A stretch of DNA of 16,747 nucleotides from DATBLQ01 sp036555325 (GTDB taxonomy: Bacteria > Pseudomonadota > Alphaproteobacteria > Rhizobiales > Aestuariivirgaceae): assembly GCA_036555325.1 (NCBI GenBank), contig DATBLQ010000075.1:1-16747 (forward strand), written 5' to 3'. Below, piece by piece: positions 1-8,176 of the stretch. The notes below the pieces were generated by a model that saw only the letters and a list, made by a program, of their open reading frames with translations, did no database searches and was not told the DNA's origin. Both the position numbers and the translations under genes were made by a program. Numbering within the stretch: the first letter of the stretch is position 1; each line of letters opens with the position of its first letter.

Positions 1-169
1 GACAGGAGATGTAACGACGGCCGCCATACTCGTAACCAGGTATGCTCCCGAACCCAGGAATGTTCAGATAGATATCTACATCCTGCGCCGCAGCGGACGT
101 GATCATATCGTTAGTCCCCATAAGCGTTAAAGCAGTTGCGGTTGCAAGACACAAATTACGGAGTTTCAT
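1..169 (-). CDS. Small secreted protein, N-terminal part (cut by window edge)
   Basis: The ATG at 169-167 on the minus strand follows a good ribosome binding site (AGAGAGGAACGTC before the ATG). The 56 visible residues start MKLRNLCLATATALTLMG, a short basic N-terminus and a hydrophobic stretch typical of a Sec signal peptide, with a likely cleavage site after the Ala-Ala-Ala at residues 26-28. The mature part begins QDVDIYLNIPGFGSIPGYEY, rich in Gly and Tyr. I recognise no domain. Small exported Gly/Tyr-rich proteins are common in rhizobia, but no function can be assigned. The C-terminus lies outside the window. Confidence 0.65.
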   Translation of the reverse strand, partial: MKLRNLCLATATALTLMGTNDMITSAAAQDVDIYLNIPGFGSIPGYEYGGRRYISC

Positions 170-625
170 GACGTTCCTCTCTGTTCGCGAGTTGACACGG
201 CCATTCAGTCGTTTTGGGAGCGCATCACATTTAACATGAACAGCTGATGAACACGGGCTCTCTTTTCCCGCTGCGTCGCGCGCCGGAGCCCGTGCGTGAC
301 ATTGGCGAGTTGGAACTACCACCAACTCTAATCTCCAAAGTTTGAGTCCTTTCATCTTACGCTGGCGAATTTCAAAAACAGTCTTGCCATGGTCAAGGTA
401 GAGCCTAAACGCCACTCAATTAAGCAGAGGGCGCGTACGTTTCTGCGGTGCCGAAACAGGCTTTAAGGCTTCCCCAGATGTCATTTGACAGTTTCGGCAG
501 CGCCCAGTTGATGTCTGGTGATCGTGACACACGAAAACATCGGCATTTCCGCCCGCCATGGGCAAAAGTTCTGGGGCATATATGATGGTTTTACCTTTGC
601 GGATTCGACTCCCCACAGCAGCTCC
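170..625. other. Intergenic stretch without a recognisable gene
   Basis: No convincing gene is seen. There is a short hairpin, GAGTTGG (307-313) pairing with CCAACTC (322-328), and a 9-bp inverted pair CACGGGCTC (252-260) / GAGCCCGTG (286-294) with a long loop. Neither has a T-run. On the minus strand an open frame of 66 codons (616-416) continues in phase after the stop of the integrase remnant, but it does not resemble an integrase catalytic domain. It is probably unrelated flanking DNA. Confidence 0.4.
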
Positions 626-1012
626 CTATCTTTTTGGCAATTTGTTGTGGAGCTTCTCAATATCTGGTCGGCGCACCGTCGCCACTTTGGTCGACCCGAG
701 CTTTGGTAAAACTAGCCGGTTAAGCATGGCCCTGTCGTCAGCGGCTGACGCGGGACGTTTGTTTGGAAGAGCGTGTCGCTCCAAGTAGTCCTGAGCTAAA
801 TCGCGAACTGTTGGAGCTTCCCTTTTCGCCCTCTTCTCCGCGGCTGGGTCCCTGCCCTTTCTCGCGTCTGCCAATATGTCCCGCGCTATGTCGCGGGCTT
901 TCTCCGTTGTCAGCACACCGTGCTGCCCGATCACTTCTCGCCGCTGGCGATTGTCCTTTGTGCGGTATTGGACGATGTACTTGCGCTTGCCGGACGGATA
1001 TCCGCCTTCCAA
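626..1012 (-). pseudogene. Tyrosine recombinase (phage/island integrase) remnant
   Basis: About 128 residues match the N-terminal half of DUF4102-type tyrosine integrases. The arm-binding domain is represented by PSGKRKYIVQYRT, the HGVLTTEKARDIARDIL helix and GRDPAAEKRAKR. The start of the core-binding domain follows (TVRDLAQDYLERHA ... LVLPKLGSTKVATVRRPDIEKLHNKL). The frame stops at 628-626 just after LPKR, so the whole catalytic domain with its R-H-R-Y residues is missing (full proteins are about 400 residues). The N-terminus is also incomplete: the first ~20 residues of the arm-binding domain are absent, and the frame reaches back only to a stop at 1045-1043, with TTG the sole candidate start at 1012. 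This is a non-functional remnant, lying 220 bp from the transporter operon. Confidence 0.8.
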
Positions 1013-1230
1013 TTTGGTTCCTAATTCACCAAGAGTATCGACTTAGATGACTTCATGCCGGCTTCACTTCCAGGCACCGTCAAGTACTTCAGCCTCTACC
1101 CCGTTGGTGATCCATTGGTGGGCGGATACCCGCCCCGTGATAGTTACAGTCACCCATTGTTTACAGCTAAAGGATAGGTAATGGTATAGGGTCATAAAAC
1201 TCAGTTCAAAAAAACTTCCGGGAGGAATAC

Positions 1231-2484
1231 ATGGCAAGACAGAAAAACAATTCATGTCGCAACATCACTCGCCGCGAGGCGCTGGCCGGTGCGACCGGAT
1301 TGGCGGCGGCTTTCGCTGCGCCCGGTCTTATCCGTTCCGCGAAAGCTGCGGATCCCATCAGAATCGGGGTTCTTTCGCCGGTTACCGGTGCGTGGACGGT
1401 CTATGGACAAGCGCATTCACGCGGCTTCGAACTAGCCGTGGAAGAGATTAATGCCGCGGGCGGCGTACTTGGGCGCCCAATAGAAATGATATTGGCCGAC
1501 TACCAAACGGATCAGCGGTTGGTTGTTGAACAAGCCAACCGGCTGCTACGGCAGGAAAAAGTAGATTTGCTCGCCGGAACCTTCTCGAGCGCCGACCGCA
1601 ATGCGGCAGGCCCGGTTGTCAAGGCTGCCGACAAGATACTTCTCTATCCGACGTGGTACGAGGGGCAAATCAAGGATTACTATCCAGGGGTTTGCAATCC
1701 CAACATCTTCATGTTCGGCCCCGAACCGACGCAACAAGTGTGGCCTTTCATGGAACACATGGTCGGCACCTTCGGCAAGAAGTTCTACATGATCGGTTCC
1801 GATTATGCTTGGCCGAGGGTGACCAACCTGTTCACCAAGGAAAAATTGCAGGAGCTTGGCGGAGAGGTTGTCGCTGAGGTCTACATACCGTTCAATACTC
1901 CGCAATATGAGTCAGTGTTGCGCGATATTCGCGAGAAGAAACCCAACATAATTTTCCATTCGCTGACGGGCAGCGACACGGTGAACTTCGCGCAGCAGTT
2001 CCACGCTGCGGGAATGAGCAAAGACTTCATCTATTGGACCGTGGACGATGAGGAAGTGGTAACTTCTGGCCTTGGCCCAGAGGTTTCGGCCGGTCATTTC
2101 GTGAGCTTCGATTATTTCATGACCATCAGCCACCCCAACAACAAAGCTTTCCTAGAACGTTACAAGGCAAAATACGGACCAGATGCGCTGATGAATACGG
2201 TCGGTGTTGGAATGTACAATGCTGGCCACATGGGAGCGCTCGCCATTGCCAAGGCTGGAAAGGTGGAAACTGCGGCTATACGCGAGGCTCTGAAGGATCT
2301 GACGTTCGACAAAGCGCCTCAAGGACCGGTCAAAATGCGCGGCTTGGATAATCAAATCGTTGTGCCGTCTTATCTGATGAAGGTTCGCGAAGGCTGGACG
2401 AGCGTCAACGACATGTTTGAAGAGATAAAATCCGTGCCGTCGGTGGAGCCTAAGGACGCGCGGTGCGACCTGCCGCTTAAATAA
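1231..2484 (+). CDS. ABC transporter substrate-binding protein, urea/short-chain amide type (UrtA/FmdD-like)
   Basis: Periplasmic binding component of the importer encoded downstream; 417 residues, the usual size for type I binding proteins of the UrtA/AmiC/FmdD group. The start ATG sits behind a strong GGGAGGA at 1220-1226. Residues 13-39 form a twin-arginine (Tat) signal: TRREALAGATGLAAAFAAP, then cleavage near SAKA. The mature protein opens with IRIGVLSPVTGAWTVYGQ and later carries YPTWYEG, NPNIFMFGPEPTQQVWP and the family-typical GSDYAWPRVTN. The amide sensor AmiC has the comparable PTPYEG and GSDYIYPRESN. Near the C-terminus is APQGPVKM, as in AmiC and UrtA. The ligand cannot be read from sequence; the amidase five genes on argues for an amide rather than urea or an amino acid. 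First gene of the operon. Confidence 0.9.
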   Translation: MARQKNNSCRNITRREALAGATGLAAAFAAPGLIRSAKAADPIRIGVLSPVTGAWTVYGQAHSRGFELAVEEINAAGGVLGRPIEMILADYQTDQRLVVEQANRLLRQEKVDLLAGTFSSADRNAAGPVVKAADKILLYPTWYEGQIKDYYPGVCNPNIFMFGPEPTQQVWPFMEHMVGTFGKKFYMIGSDYAWPRVTNLFTKEKLQELGGEVVAEVYIPFNTPQYESVLRDIREKKPNIIFHSLTGSDTVNFAQQFHAAGMSKDFIYWTVDDEEVVTSGLGPEVSAGHFVSFDYFMTISHPNNKAFLERYKAKYGPDALMNTVGVGMYNAGHMGALAIAKAGKVETAAIREALKDLTFDKAPQGPVKMRGLDNQIVVPSYLMKVREGWTSVNDMFEEIKSVPSVEPKDARCDLPLK

Positions 2485-2571
2485 CTCGCCTGCGCGGCGA
2501 TCTCGCCCCTTCGGATGAGATTCGGGGGGGCGAACGGGATTGCCCCTTCCCACCGAAATCAATGGCGCAGC

Positions 2572-3426
2572 ATGGAAACGCTCGTCAGTGTCGCTACGGA
2601 TACCGTCCTGATCACGCTTGTGCTTGCACTGGCCGCTTTCGGGCTAGCGATCATTTATGGGCTCATCGGAGTCATCAACATGGGCCATGGCGCAATGCTC
2701 ACTCTAGGTGCTTATTTCACCTGGTGGCTGACGCGCCACGGAGTGCCGTTTGCTCCTTCGGTCCTGCTTTCAGCCGCCGCTGTAGGTGCTGTCGGGCTTG
2801 GTTTTGAGCATTTGATCATCCGGTATTTTTACAACCGTCCATTCGACACGTTGCTGTTGACGTGGGCGTTCTTTCTCGTTGCAACGGAGGTGATCAAGAT
2901 TACGTTCGGCACCGACTTCCGCAACGTTGCGCGGCCAATCGAAGGGGCCATTGACCTCGGAATCTACAGAATACCTGCCTACAAGACACTCGTGGGCGCC
3001 CTGTCAATCTTGCTAATTCTGGGCACCGCTTTCGTTTTCTACAAGACACGGCTTGGTATCAAAATTCGAGCAATGGTTCAGAATCGCGAGGTGGCAGGTC
3101 TTCTAGGTCTTAATGTCTCCCTCATGTACAAGCTGATATTCAGCTTTGGATCGTTCGTAGCAGGATTGGCGGGCGGCCTGATTGCACCGATGTATTCCGT
3201 CGATCCCTACATGGGCAACACTTTCCTGGTGCGATCATTTTTCGTAGTGATCGTTGGGGGAATCGGGCAGCTGCTGGCAGGAACGTTATTCGGCAGTTTT
3301 ACCATAGGCGGCCTCGAAACCGTGCTCGCCCTGTTTTCAGATCAAGTCATCGCGCAGATCGCGGTGTTTTTCATAGCCGTCGTCGTCTTGCGCTTCAGAC
3401 CACAAGGCGTGTTCACCGGCAGATGA
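2572..3426 (+). CDS. ABC transporter permease, UrtB/LivH type
   Basis: First membrane subunit, 284 residues and strongly hydrophobic. The open frame reaches back to 2515, but I place the start at the ATG of METLVSVATDTVLITLVLAL because the preceding 19 residues are polar and unlike the family. No clear Shine-Dalgarno precedes it, so translation may depend on the upstream gene 87 bp away. Family features: AIIYGLIGVINMGHGAMLTLGAY near the N-terminus (residues ~27-49), a conserved ERxxIR-like segment here FEHLIIRYFYNRP, the cytoplasmic loop IRAMVQNREVAGLLGLN, and the C-terminal LRFRPQGVFTGR typical of LivH/UrtB. Its last bases overlap the next gene in an ATGA junction, which indicates translational coupling. 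Confidence 0.9.
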   Translation: METLVSVATDTVLITLVLALAAFGLAIIYGLIGVINMGHGAMLTLGAYFTWWLTRHGVPFAPSVLLSAAAVGAVGLGFEHLIIRYFYNRPFDTLLLTWAFFLVATEVIKITFGTDFRNVARPIEGAIDLGIYRIPAYKTLVGALSILLILGTAFVFYKTRLGIKIRAMVQNREVAGLLGLNVSLMYKLIFSFGSFVAGLAGGLIAPMYSVDPYMGNTFLVRSFFVVIVGGIGQLLAGTLFGSFTIGGLETVLALFSDQVIAQIAVFFIAVVVLRFRPQGVFTGR

Positions 3427-4469
3427 CAACCGAAGCTCAACCCGCTGCAGACGCCCGCCTCGCACATCTTCGTGCCGCATGGATACATGGAGAGAACCTT
3501 GCTGCCCTCGTTCTGTTTTCGGTGCTCGCAATCGTACCGCTGCTGATTGGCGGTTATGCAATCTATATCCTACCACAGTACATGCTGCTTGGCGTTCTTG
3601 CCATGTCGCTTGCCATTCTGTGGGGATACGCCGGTATCGTCAGCTTCGGCCAAGCCGCGTTTTTTGCGATAGGAGCCTACTCCATCGGTCTGGTCATGAA
3701 ATATGCAACGCTTCCAATCAATCCAGCTTATGCCGGAATTCTCGTTGGAACCGCAGGTGCGACGGTCGCAGCTCTCATCATCGGATATTTTCTGTTCAGT
3801 GCAGGCGTTCGGTCGACCTACTTCGTTGTGGCGACACTGGCGCTTTCAATCATCGTCGAACAGACGGTAAAGAGCTTTTCAAACATTACCGGCGGGTGGA
3901 ACGGCCTCTATGTAGACAGAATGACTCTCACCTTAGGTTCGCTGTTCGAGCTGTCATTGTTCGACGACGTGCCGATGTACTACGTTATTCTTATTGTTGT
4001 CGTGATTGTTTATTTCTTTACCGCGGCAATCATGCGCTCGCCGTTTGGAAGGATTGTCATCGGCGTGAGAGAGAACGAAGGGCGCATGTTGGCGCTGGGC
4101 TTTGATGTACCGGCGTACAAGACTCTGGTCTTTGGTCTTTCCGGACTGCTTGCCGGCCTGGCTGGTTCGTTTTACGCAACCCACGCCAACTTTGCGCACC
4201 CATCCAACGCGGGGGTATTATTTTCTACACAAGTGGTCATTTGGGTTGCCATTGGCGGCCGGCGCTCACTGCTTGGCGCTTTCGCCGGCGCCATCCTCGT
4301 TGCTTCTCTTTCCAACTATCTCTCCAGCATCAAGGCGATCCAGAACTACTGGCCCCTGTTCCAGGGACTGATTTTCATTGCAGCGATAATATTGTTCAGA
4401 GAGGGCTTGGCGGGGCTCATCGACTCGCTGTTGCGGAAGCTAAGACATGGCCGTACTGCTCAAAACTGA
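3423..4469 (+). CDS. ABC transporter permease, UrtC/LivM type
   Basis: Second membrane subunit, 348 residues, starting at the ATGA overlap with the previous gene. The hydrophilic N-terminus (about 25 residues) is followed by many hydrophobic segments. Diagnostic segments are AMSLAILWGYAGIVSFGQAAFFAIGAY (residues ~60-86), the UrtC/LivM channel signature, IVIGVRENEGRMLALGFDVPAYKTLVF, the coupling loop that meets the ATPases, and VVIWVAIGGRRSLLGAFAGA. The middle contains FSNITGGWNGLYV, where LivM proteins have TGGxxGL. It forms the translocation pore with the UrtB-like subunit. The 3' end overlaps the next gene by 23 bp. Confidence 0.9.
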   Translation: MTTEAQPAADARLAHLRAAWIHGENLAALVLFSVLAIVPLLIGGYAIYILPQYMLLGVLAMSLAILWGYAGIVSFGQAAFFAIGAYSIGLVMKYATLPINPAYAGILVGTAGATVAALIIGYFLFSAGVRSTYFVVATLALSIIVEQTVKSFSNITGGWNGLYVDRMTLTLGSLFELSLFDDVPMYYVILIVVVIVYFFTAAIMRSPFGRIVIGVRENEGRMLALGFDVPAYKTLVFGLSGLLAGLAGSFYATHANFAHPSNAGVLFSTQVVIWVAIGGRRSLLGAFAGAILVASLSNYLSSIKAIQNYWPLFQGLIFIAAIILFREGLAGLIDSLLRKLRHGRTAQN

Positions 4470-5175
4470 AAATCTGACGAAACACTTCCGCGGTTTGATC
4501 GCCAACGAAGACATCACGTTCGTTCTGCGCAAGGGAGAGGTTCGCTGCGTCATAGGTCCCAATGGGGCGGGAAAGACGACCTTCATCAGCATGATTTCGG
4601 GTCATGTGGAACCTACGGCTGGGCAAATTTGGTTCAAGGATGCAGACATCACCAACATGTCGATCCCACGCCGAGCGCAATTGGGTATTGGGCGGAAGTT
4701 TCAGACGCCTAGCGTGTTCGAGGGCCTGAGCGCATTTCAAAACCTCGAGCTCGCCAGTCTGCGACGAAAGAAATCGTCCGGGGAACGGCTACGCAGCATC
4801 GACGAGATTCTTGAGACCATTCGACTGCGCGAGCGTCGTGATTTTCCGGCTCAATTCTTGTCGCATGGACACAGGCAGTGGCTGGAGATCGGCTTGCTTT
4901 TGGCCAATGAAGCCGAGTTGCTCTTGCTCGATGAGCCGACGGCGGGAATGACGGCTGAGGAAACAGCCGCCACTGGCCAGCTTGTTCAGCACTTGGCGGC
5001 AGATCGCAGTCTCTCAGTCATCATTATAGAGCATGACATTAATTTTATCCGTGAGTTGAAAGCGCCGGTCACCGTTTTGCATCTTGGTCGCAAGCTACGG
5101 GAAGGAAGTTTTGATGAGGTCGCTGAGGACGATCGGGTGAGGCAAGTCTATCTGGGGACTGCATCCAATGCTTGA
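4447..5175 (+). CDS. ABC transporter ATP-binding protein, UrtD/LivG type
   Basis: Cytoplasmic ATPase of 242 residues that powers import with the next gene product. Walker A is GPNGAGKT at residues 37-44, the Q-loop glutamine is Q86 (GRKFQTPSV), Walker B is LLLLDEPTAGM around 158-168, and the switch histidine is H196 in IIIEHD. The ABC signature reads LSHGHRQWLEIG (138-149) instead of LSGGQ. LSHG followed by QWLEIG is characteristic of UrtD, the urea-transporter branch, and is one of the best clues that this is not an ordinary branched-chain amino acid system. The gene overlaps its upstream neighbour by 23 bp and its downstream neighbour by 8 bp, so the three are translated together. Confidence 0.92.
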   Translation: MAVLLKTENLTKHFRGLIANEDITFVLRKGEVRCVIGPNGAGKTTFISMISGHVEPTAGQIWFKDADITNMSIPRRAQLGIGRKFQTPSVFEGLSAFQNLELASLRRKKSSGERLRSIDEILETIRLRERRDFPAQFLSHGHRQWLEIGLLLANEAELLLLDEPTAGMTAEETAATGQLVQHLAADRSLSVIIIEHDINFIRELKAPVTVLHLGRKLREGSFDEVAEDDRVRQVYLGTASNA

Positions 5176-5866
5176 GGTTCAGGGTATTTATTCGGGCTAC
5201 GGCAACATCGCTGTATTGTCGAACATTTCCTTCCGACTCGAAAAGGGCGAAATCCTTGGTGTTTTGGGCCGCAACGGCATGGGCAAATCGACGCTCATTC
5301 GAACGGTTGCCGGCGCGTTGATAGCCAAATCGGGGTCCATCATTTTTAACGGAGAGGATATCACCGCGCTGCCACCGCATCTGAGGGCTAATCGTGGTAT
5401 CACTACGGTGGTGCAGGGCCGCGGAATATTTCCGAAGCTGACCGTTTGGGAGAATCTGGAAATGGGGCGCATCGCTTCCGGGCGTGCGAAGCGCAACCGC
5501 TTGGATGAGGTTCTAGGCTACTTCCCCCACCTGGGCGAGCGGCTGGGCCAACTTGCAGGCACGATGAGCGGCGGGGAACAACAGATGCTCGCCATCGGCC
5601 GGGGAATAATGGCTGACCCAGCCATCATCCTGCTGGACGAGCCTTCTGATGGCATCATGCCGACGCTGGTCACTCAAATTGGGGCTACGCTCGGGGAAAT
5701 CAGCAGGCATAGTGGACTCAGCATCCTAATCGCGGAGCAGAACGTGCCACTGGTCTTCAGCCTAACCGACAACTGCATCATCCTTGAGAAAGGCCGTATC
5801 GTTGCGCAGGGTTCAAGGCAGGCCGTTTCGCGCAGCGAAGTGATGAAAGAATATCTTGCCATCTGA
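5168..5866 (+). CDS. ABC transporter ATP-binding protein, UrtE/LivF type
   Basis: Second ATPase, 232 residues. Walker A is GRNGMGKS (34-41), with the GMGKS variant seen in LivF/UrtE proteins. The Q-loop glutamine is Q83 (TVVQGRGIFPKLTV), the signature is MSGGEQQMLAIGR (133-145) and Walker B is IILLDEPSDGI (153-163). As usual in this branch the switch position is glutamine (IAEQN, Q191) instead of histidine, so this is not a defect. It starts 8 bp inside the preceding gene. Fifteen bases separate its stop from the amidase ATG, which ties the enzyme to the transporter operon. Confidence 0.92.
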   Translation: MLEVQGIYSGYGNIAVLSNISFRLEKGEILGVLGRNGMGKSTLIRTVAGALIAKSGSIIFNGEDITALPPHLRANRGITTVVQGRGIFPKLTVWENLEMGRIASGRAKRNRLDEVLGYFPHLGERLGQLAGTMSGGEQQMLAIGRGIMADPAIILLDEPSDGIMPTLVTQIGATLGEISRHSGLSILIAEQNVPLVFSLTDNCIILEKGRIVAQGSRQAVSRSEVMKEYLAI

Positions 5867-5881
5867 TCGGGAGACAAACAC

Positions 5882-7399
5882 ATGCCGATTCAAGCACCGA
5901 GCATCCACCAAGTAAGTGAAATCGCTGCAAGCTACGGGATCGAACTTACCGAAGCCGATGCTCAATCTTTTGCCGGATTGCTGAGCGGTATCGCGCTTTC
6001 GTACAATCGGTTGGACGCGATGGTAGAACCGAAGCCACACGTAAAGTACCCGCGGATGACTGGAACGAAACCAGAGGCCAAAGACAATCCCTATAACGCG
6101 TGGGCCTGGAAGTCGACAATAACGGGTGCCTCGGCAGGCGTTCTTGCGGGCAAAAAGATCGCCGTAAAAGACAATGTCTGCATCGCAGGCATTCCGCTGA
6201 TGAACGGATCGCGCGTTCTTGAGAATTATGTGCCCGACGTCGATGCAACGGTTGTGCAGCGAATTCTAGATGCAGGTGGCACGATTGTCGGCAAGACGGT
6301 TTGCGAAGACCTTTGCTTTTCGGGCGGAAGCCATACATCGAAACCGCTGCCCGTAAGAAATCCGCACAAGCCCAGCCATTCCGCCGGAGGCTCGTCGAGT
6401 GGCAGTGCAGTCGTCATTTCGACGGGAGAAGTGAATGCTGCCCTCGGAGGCGATCAGGGCGGATCCATCCGCATGCCGGCGTGCTGGACGGGCGTGTACG
6501 GCCTCAAGCCCACTCACGGCCTGGTCCCCTATACCGGTGTCATGCCCATCGAACCTACTCTTGATCATTGTGGACCGTTGGGCGCAACGGTCGAGGATGT
6601 GGCACGGCTTCTAACAGCGATAGCAGGCCCCGATGATCGGGATCCACGACAAATCGACTGTAAACAACAAGACTATATGGAGGCCCTGCGCAAGGACCCG
6701 AAAGGGCTCAGGATTGCAGTTGTCAAGGAAGGTTTCGGCCGCCCCGACAGCCAGCCCGTTGTGGACAAGAAGGTCAGGTCGGCAGTCGACCGCTTCGTAC
6801 AAATGGGAGCATCCGTGGAGGAAGTCTCGATACCGATGCATACCGCTGGATACGATATATGGAACGCCATTATCGTCGAGGGCGCCACGGAAGTGATGAT
6901 CAAGGGCAACGGGCTAGGCTATGGCTGGGAGGGCACCTATACGACCAGCCTACTTGATGCCTATGCTCGCGGTTGGCGCTCACGCCCGAACGACATGGCC
7001 GAGACCGTGAAGATGGTATTGTTTATGGGCGAATACATGCATCGTTGGTATCACGGTCGCTATTACGCCAAGGCGCAAAATCTAAAATGGGCGCTGCGGC
7101 AGGCGTATGACGATGTGCTGGCACGGTACGATCTGCTGGCCATGCCCACCATTCGATTTCTCGCCACGCCTATTCCGGCTGACGATAGCCCGCGGGAGGA
7201 ATATGTCGCACGCGCGCTCGATATGGTCAGCAACACCTGCCCATTCGATGCGAGTGGTCATCCGGGAATGAACATTCCTTGCGGAAAAAGTGAGGGCTTG
7301 CCGATTGGTTTGATGCTCGTCGGGCGCCGCTATGACGAAGCGACTGTGCTGCGAGCAGCGACTGCCTTCGAAAAATTCGGTGACTGGGCGAAGATGTAG
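5882..7399 (+). CDS. Amidase (amidase-signature family, nitrile-pathway amidase AmdA-like)
   Basis: Cytoplasmic hydrolase of 505 residues that should convert an amide to the carboxylate plus ammonia. The catalytic triad of the amidase-signature family is complete: Lys96 in VKDN, cis-Ser171 in the AGGSSSGSA motif and nucleophile Ser195 in GGDQGGSIRMP. From memory, the enantioselective amidase of Rhodococcus nitrile-degradation clusters has K96, S171 and S195 at the same numbers, and flanking blocks (VCEDLCFSG, HKPSHSAGG, KPTHGLVPYTG, FDASGHPGMNIPCG) are similar. The start ATG follows GGGAG at 5869-5873, and the gene begins 15 bp after the second transporter ATPase. Imported amide is therefore the likely substrate. 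Alternatives within the family are hydrolases of urea derivatives such as guanylurea. No nitrile hydratase gene is in the window. Confidence 0.9.
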   Translation: MPIQAPSIHQVSEIAASYGIELTEADAQSFAGLLSGIALSYNRLDAMVEPKPHVKYPRMTGTKPEAKDNPYNAWAWKSTITGASAGVLAGKKIAVKDNVCIAGIPLMNGSRVLENYVPDVDATVVQRILDAGGTIVGKTVCEDLCFSGGSHTSKPLPVRNPHKPSHSAGGSSSGSAVVISTGEVNAALGGDQGGSIRMPACWTGVYGLKPTHGLVPYTGVMPIEPTLDHCGPLGATVEDVARLLTAIAGPDDRDPRQIDCKQQDYMEALRKDPKGLRIAVVKEGFGRPDSQPVVDKKVRSAVDRFVQMGASVEEVSIPMHTAGYDIWNAIIVEGATEVMIKGNGLGYGWEGTYTTSLLDAYARGWRSRPNDMAETVKMVLFMGEYMHRWYHGRYYAKAQNLKWALRQAYDDVLARYDLLAMPTIRFLATPIPADDSPREEYVARALDMVSNTCPFDASGHPGMNIPCGKSEGLPIGLMLVGRRYDEATVLRAATAFEKFGDWAKM

Positions 7400-7416
7400 A
7401 CGTTGACATTCAACGT
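7400..7416 (+). terminator. Short palindrome directly after the amidase stop
   Basis: ACGTTGA (7400-7406) and TCAACGT (7410-7416) form a 7-bp perfect stem with a 3-base loop beginning one base after the TAG stop. There is no following T-run, so it is a weak intrinsic terminator at best. It could instead be an mRNA 3'-end stabiliser or a protein-binding palindrome. Confidence 0.3.
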
Positions 7417-7603
7417 TGCCACCCGTCCAATCAGGAGCCCGCCCCGAATGTTCTGCGATCTTGCGGTCAATCAGGTCAGTCCTCAGAACCTTGTCTATCT
7501 GCCCCGACTTCCGGAATGGGTCGATACCGTTGAAAAACTCCTCGTGATTGCCAGCGAACCGTGATTCTCTGTGCCCGAAAGCGGTCAACGGCGAGGCACG
7601 GCG

Positions 7604-7888
7604 ATGATGGGGCGGCAAGTGGGGATGCAGGAACGGTTGTTCTACGCGTTCGACCTTGATGAGCGTGTTCCGGGCGATCACCTGCTACGCAAGATGACCA
7701 GCGTTCTCGATCTGAGTGGCTTGCGTCGGCAGCTGGGGCCATTCTACAGCGATACGGGGCGCCCCTCGGTCGATCCGGAGCTGATGATCCGGATGCTGTT
7801 GGTGGGTTATTGCTAAGGCATCCGGTCGAAGCGTCGGCTCTGCGAAGAGATCTCACTGAACCTCGCCTATCGCTGGTTCTGCCGCCTC
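7604..7888 (+). pseudogene. IS1182-type transposase remnant (5' part only)
   Basis: The ATG-ATG at 7604-7609 opens MMGRQVGMQERLFYAFDLDE, followed by VDPELMIRMLLVGYC, the DUF772 N-terminal domain of IS1182/IS5-group transposases. A TAA at 7814-7816 interrupts the frame where relatives usually read GYCYGIRS or GYCFGIRS. From a Tyr codon this is a single change. The same frame then continues GIRSKRRLCEEISLNLAYRW, still matching the family, until FCRL at about 7888, where the similarity ends abruptly. About 95 of an expected ~450 residues remain and no DDE catalytic residues are present. It is a dead fragment marking past IS activity at the right border of the transporter-amidase operon. Confidence 0.8.
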
Positions 7889-8138
7889 AGAGAGAACAGC
7901 GTCGAGAATAGTCTGTTGCGTGCCGACATCAGCCGTCTGAGCCTCAGGCATTATCGCGCCTGTTTGATGATGGTTTCCATGTTTTTGGCATGACCTTCGC
8001 TAGTACGTAACCCGAAGGTGAATGACTGATTCAGCTTTGGTTTAGGTCTGACGTGCGATGATGTTGGAACGCTCTTCAAGTGAGGGGCGGGCCTGGAGGG
8101 CATCGTAAGAAGCCGAGGCAACCAAATTAGAAGGCTCG

Positions 8139-8176
8139 TGATTAGAGCGGCCATTGCCTCCCGGCCGCTCTAATCA
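8139..8176. repeat. Strong 14-bp stem hairpin
   Basis: TGATTAGAGCGGCC (8139-8152) is exactly complementary to GGCCGCTCTAATCA (8163-8176), with a 10-base loop. The stem combines an AT-rich foot with a GC-rich tip. It lies about 250 bp downstream of the end of the transposase similarity and 240 bp upstream of the methyltransferase. No gene ends immediately before it and only TTTC follows, so it is not a clear terminator. It may be the end of a small mobile element or an insulating transcription stop. Confidence 0.6.

Noticed and set aside
252..294. 9-bp inverted pair CACGGGCTC / GAGCCCGTG
   Set aside because: The 25-base loop and lack of a T-run make it a weak structure of a kind expected by chance in GC-rich DNA.
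416..616. 66-codon frame in phase with the integrase remnant, as if separated only by one stop codon
   Set aside because: Its sequence does not match the integrase catalytic domain, so this is not a simple nonsense mutation; it appears to be unrelated DNA beyond a breakpoint.
1158..1190. Possible promoter TTTACA (1160-1165) and TATAGG (1185-1190) before the transporter operon
   Set aside because: The 19-base spacing and weak -10 match are not enough to call it, although a promoter must lie somewhere between 1045 and 1215.
7082..7681. Minus-strand open frame of 199 codons
   Set aside because: Most of it is antisense to the amidase and to the transposase remnant, both of which are well supported by family motifs.
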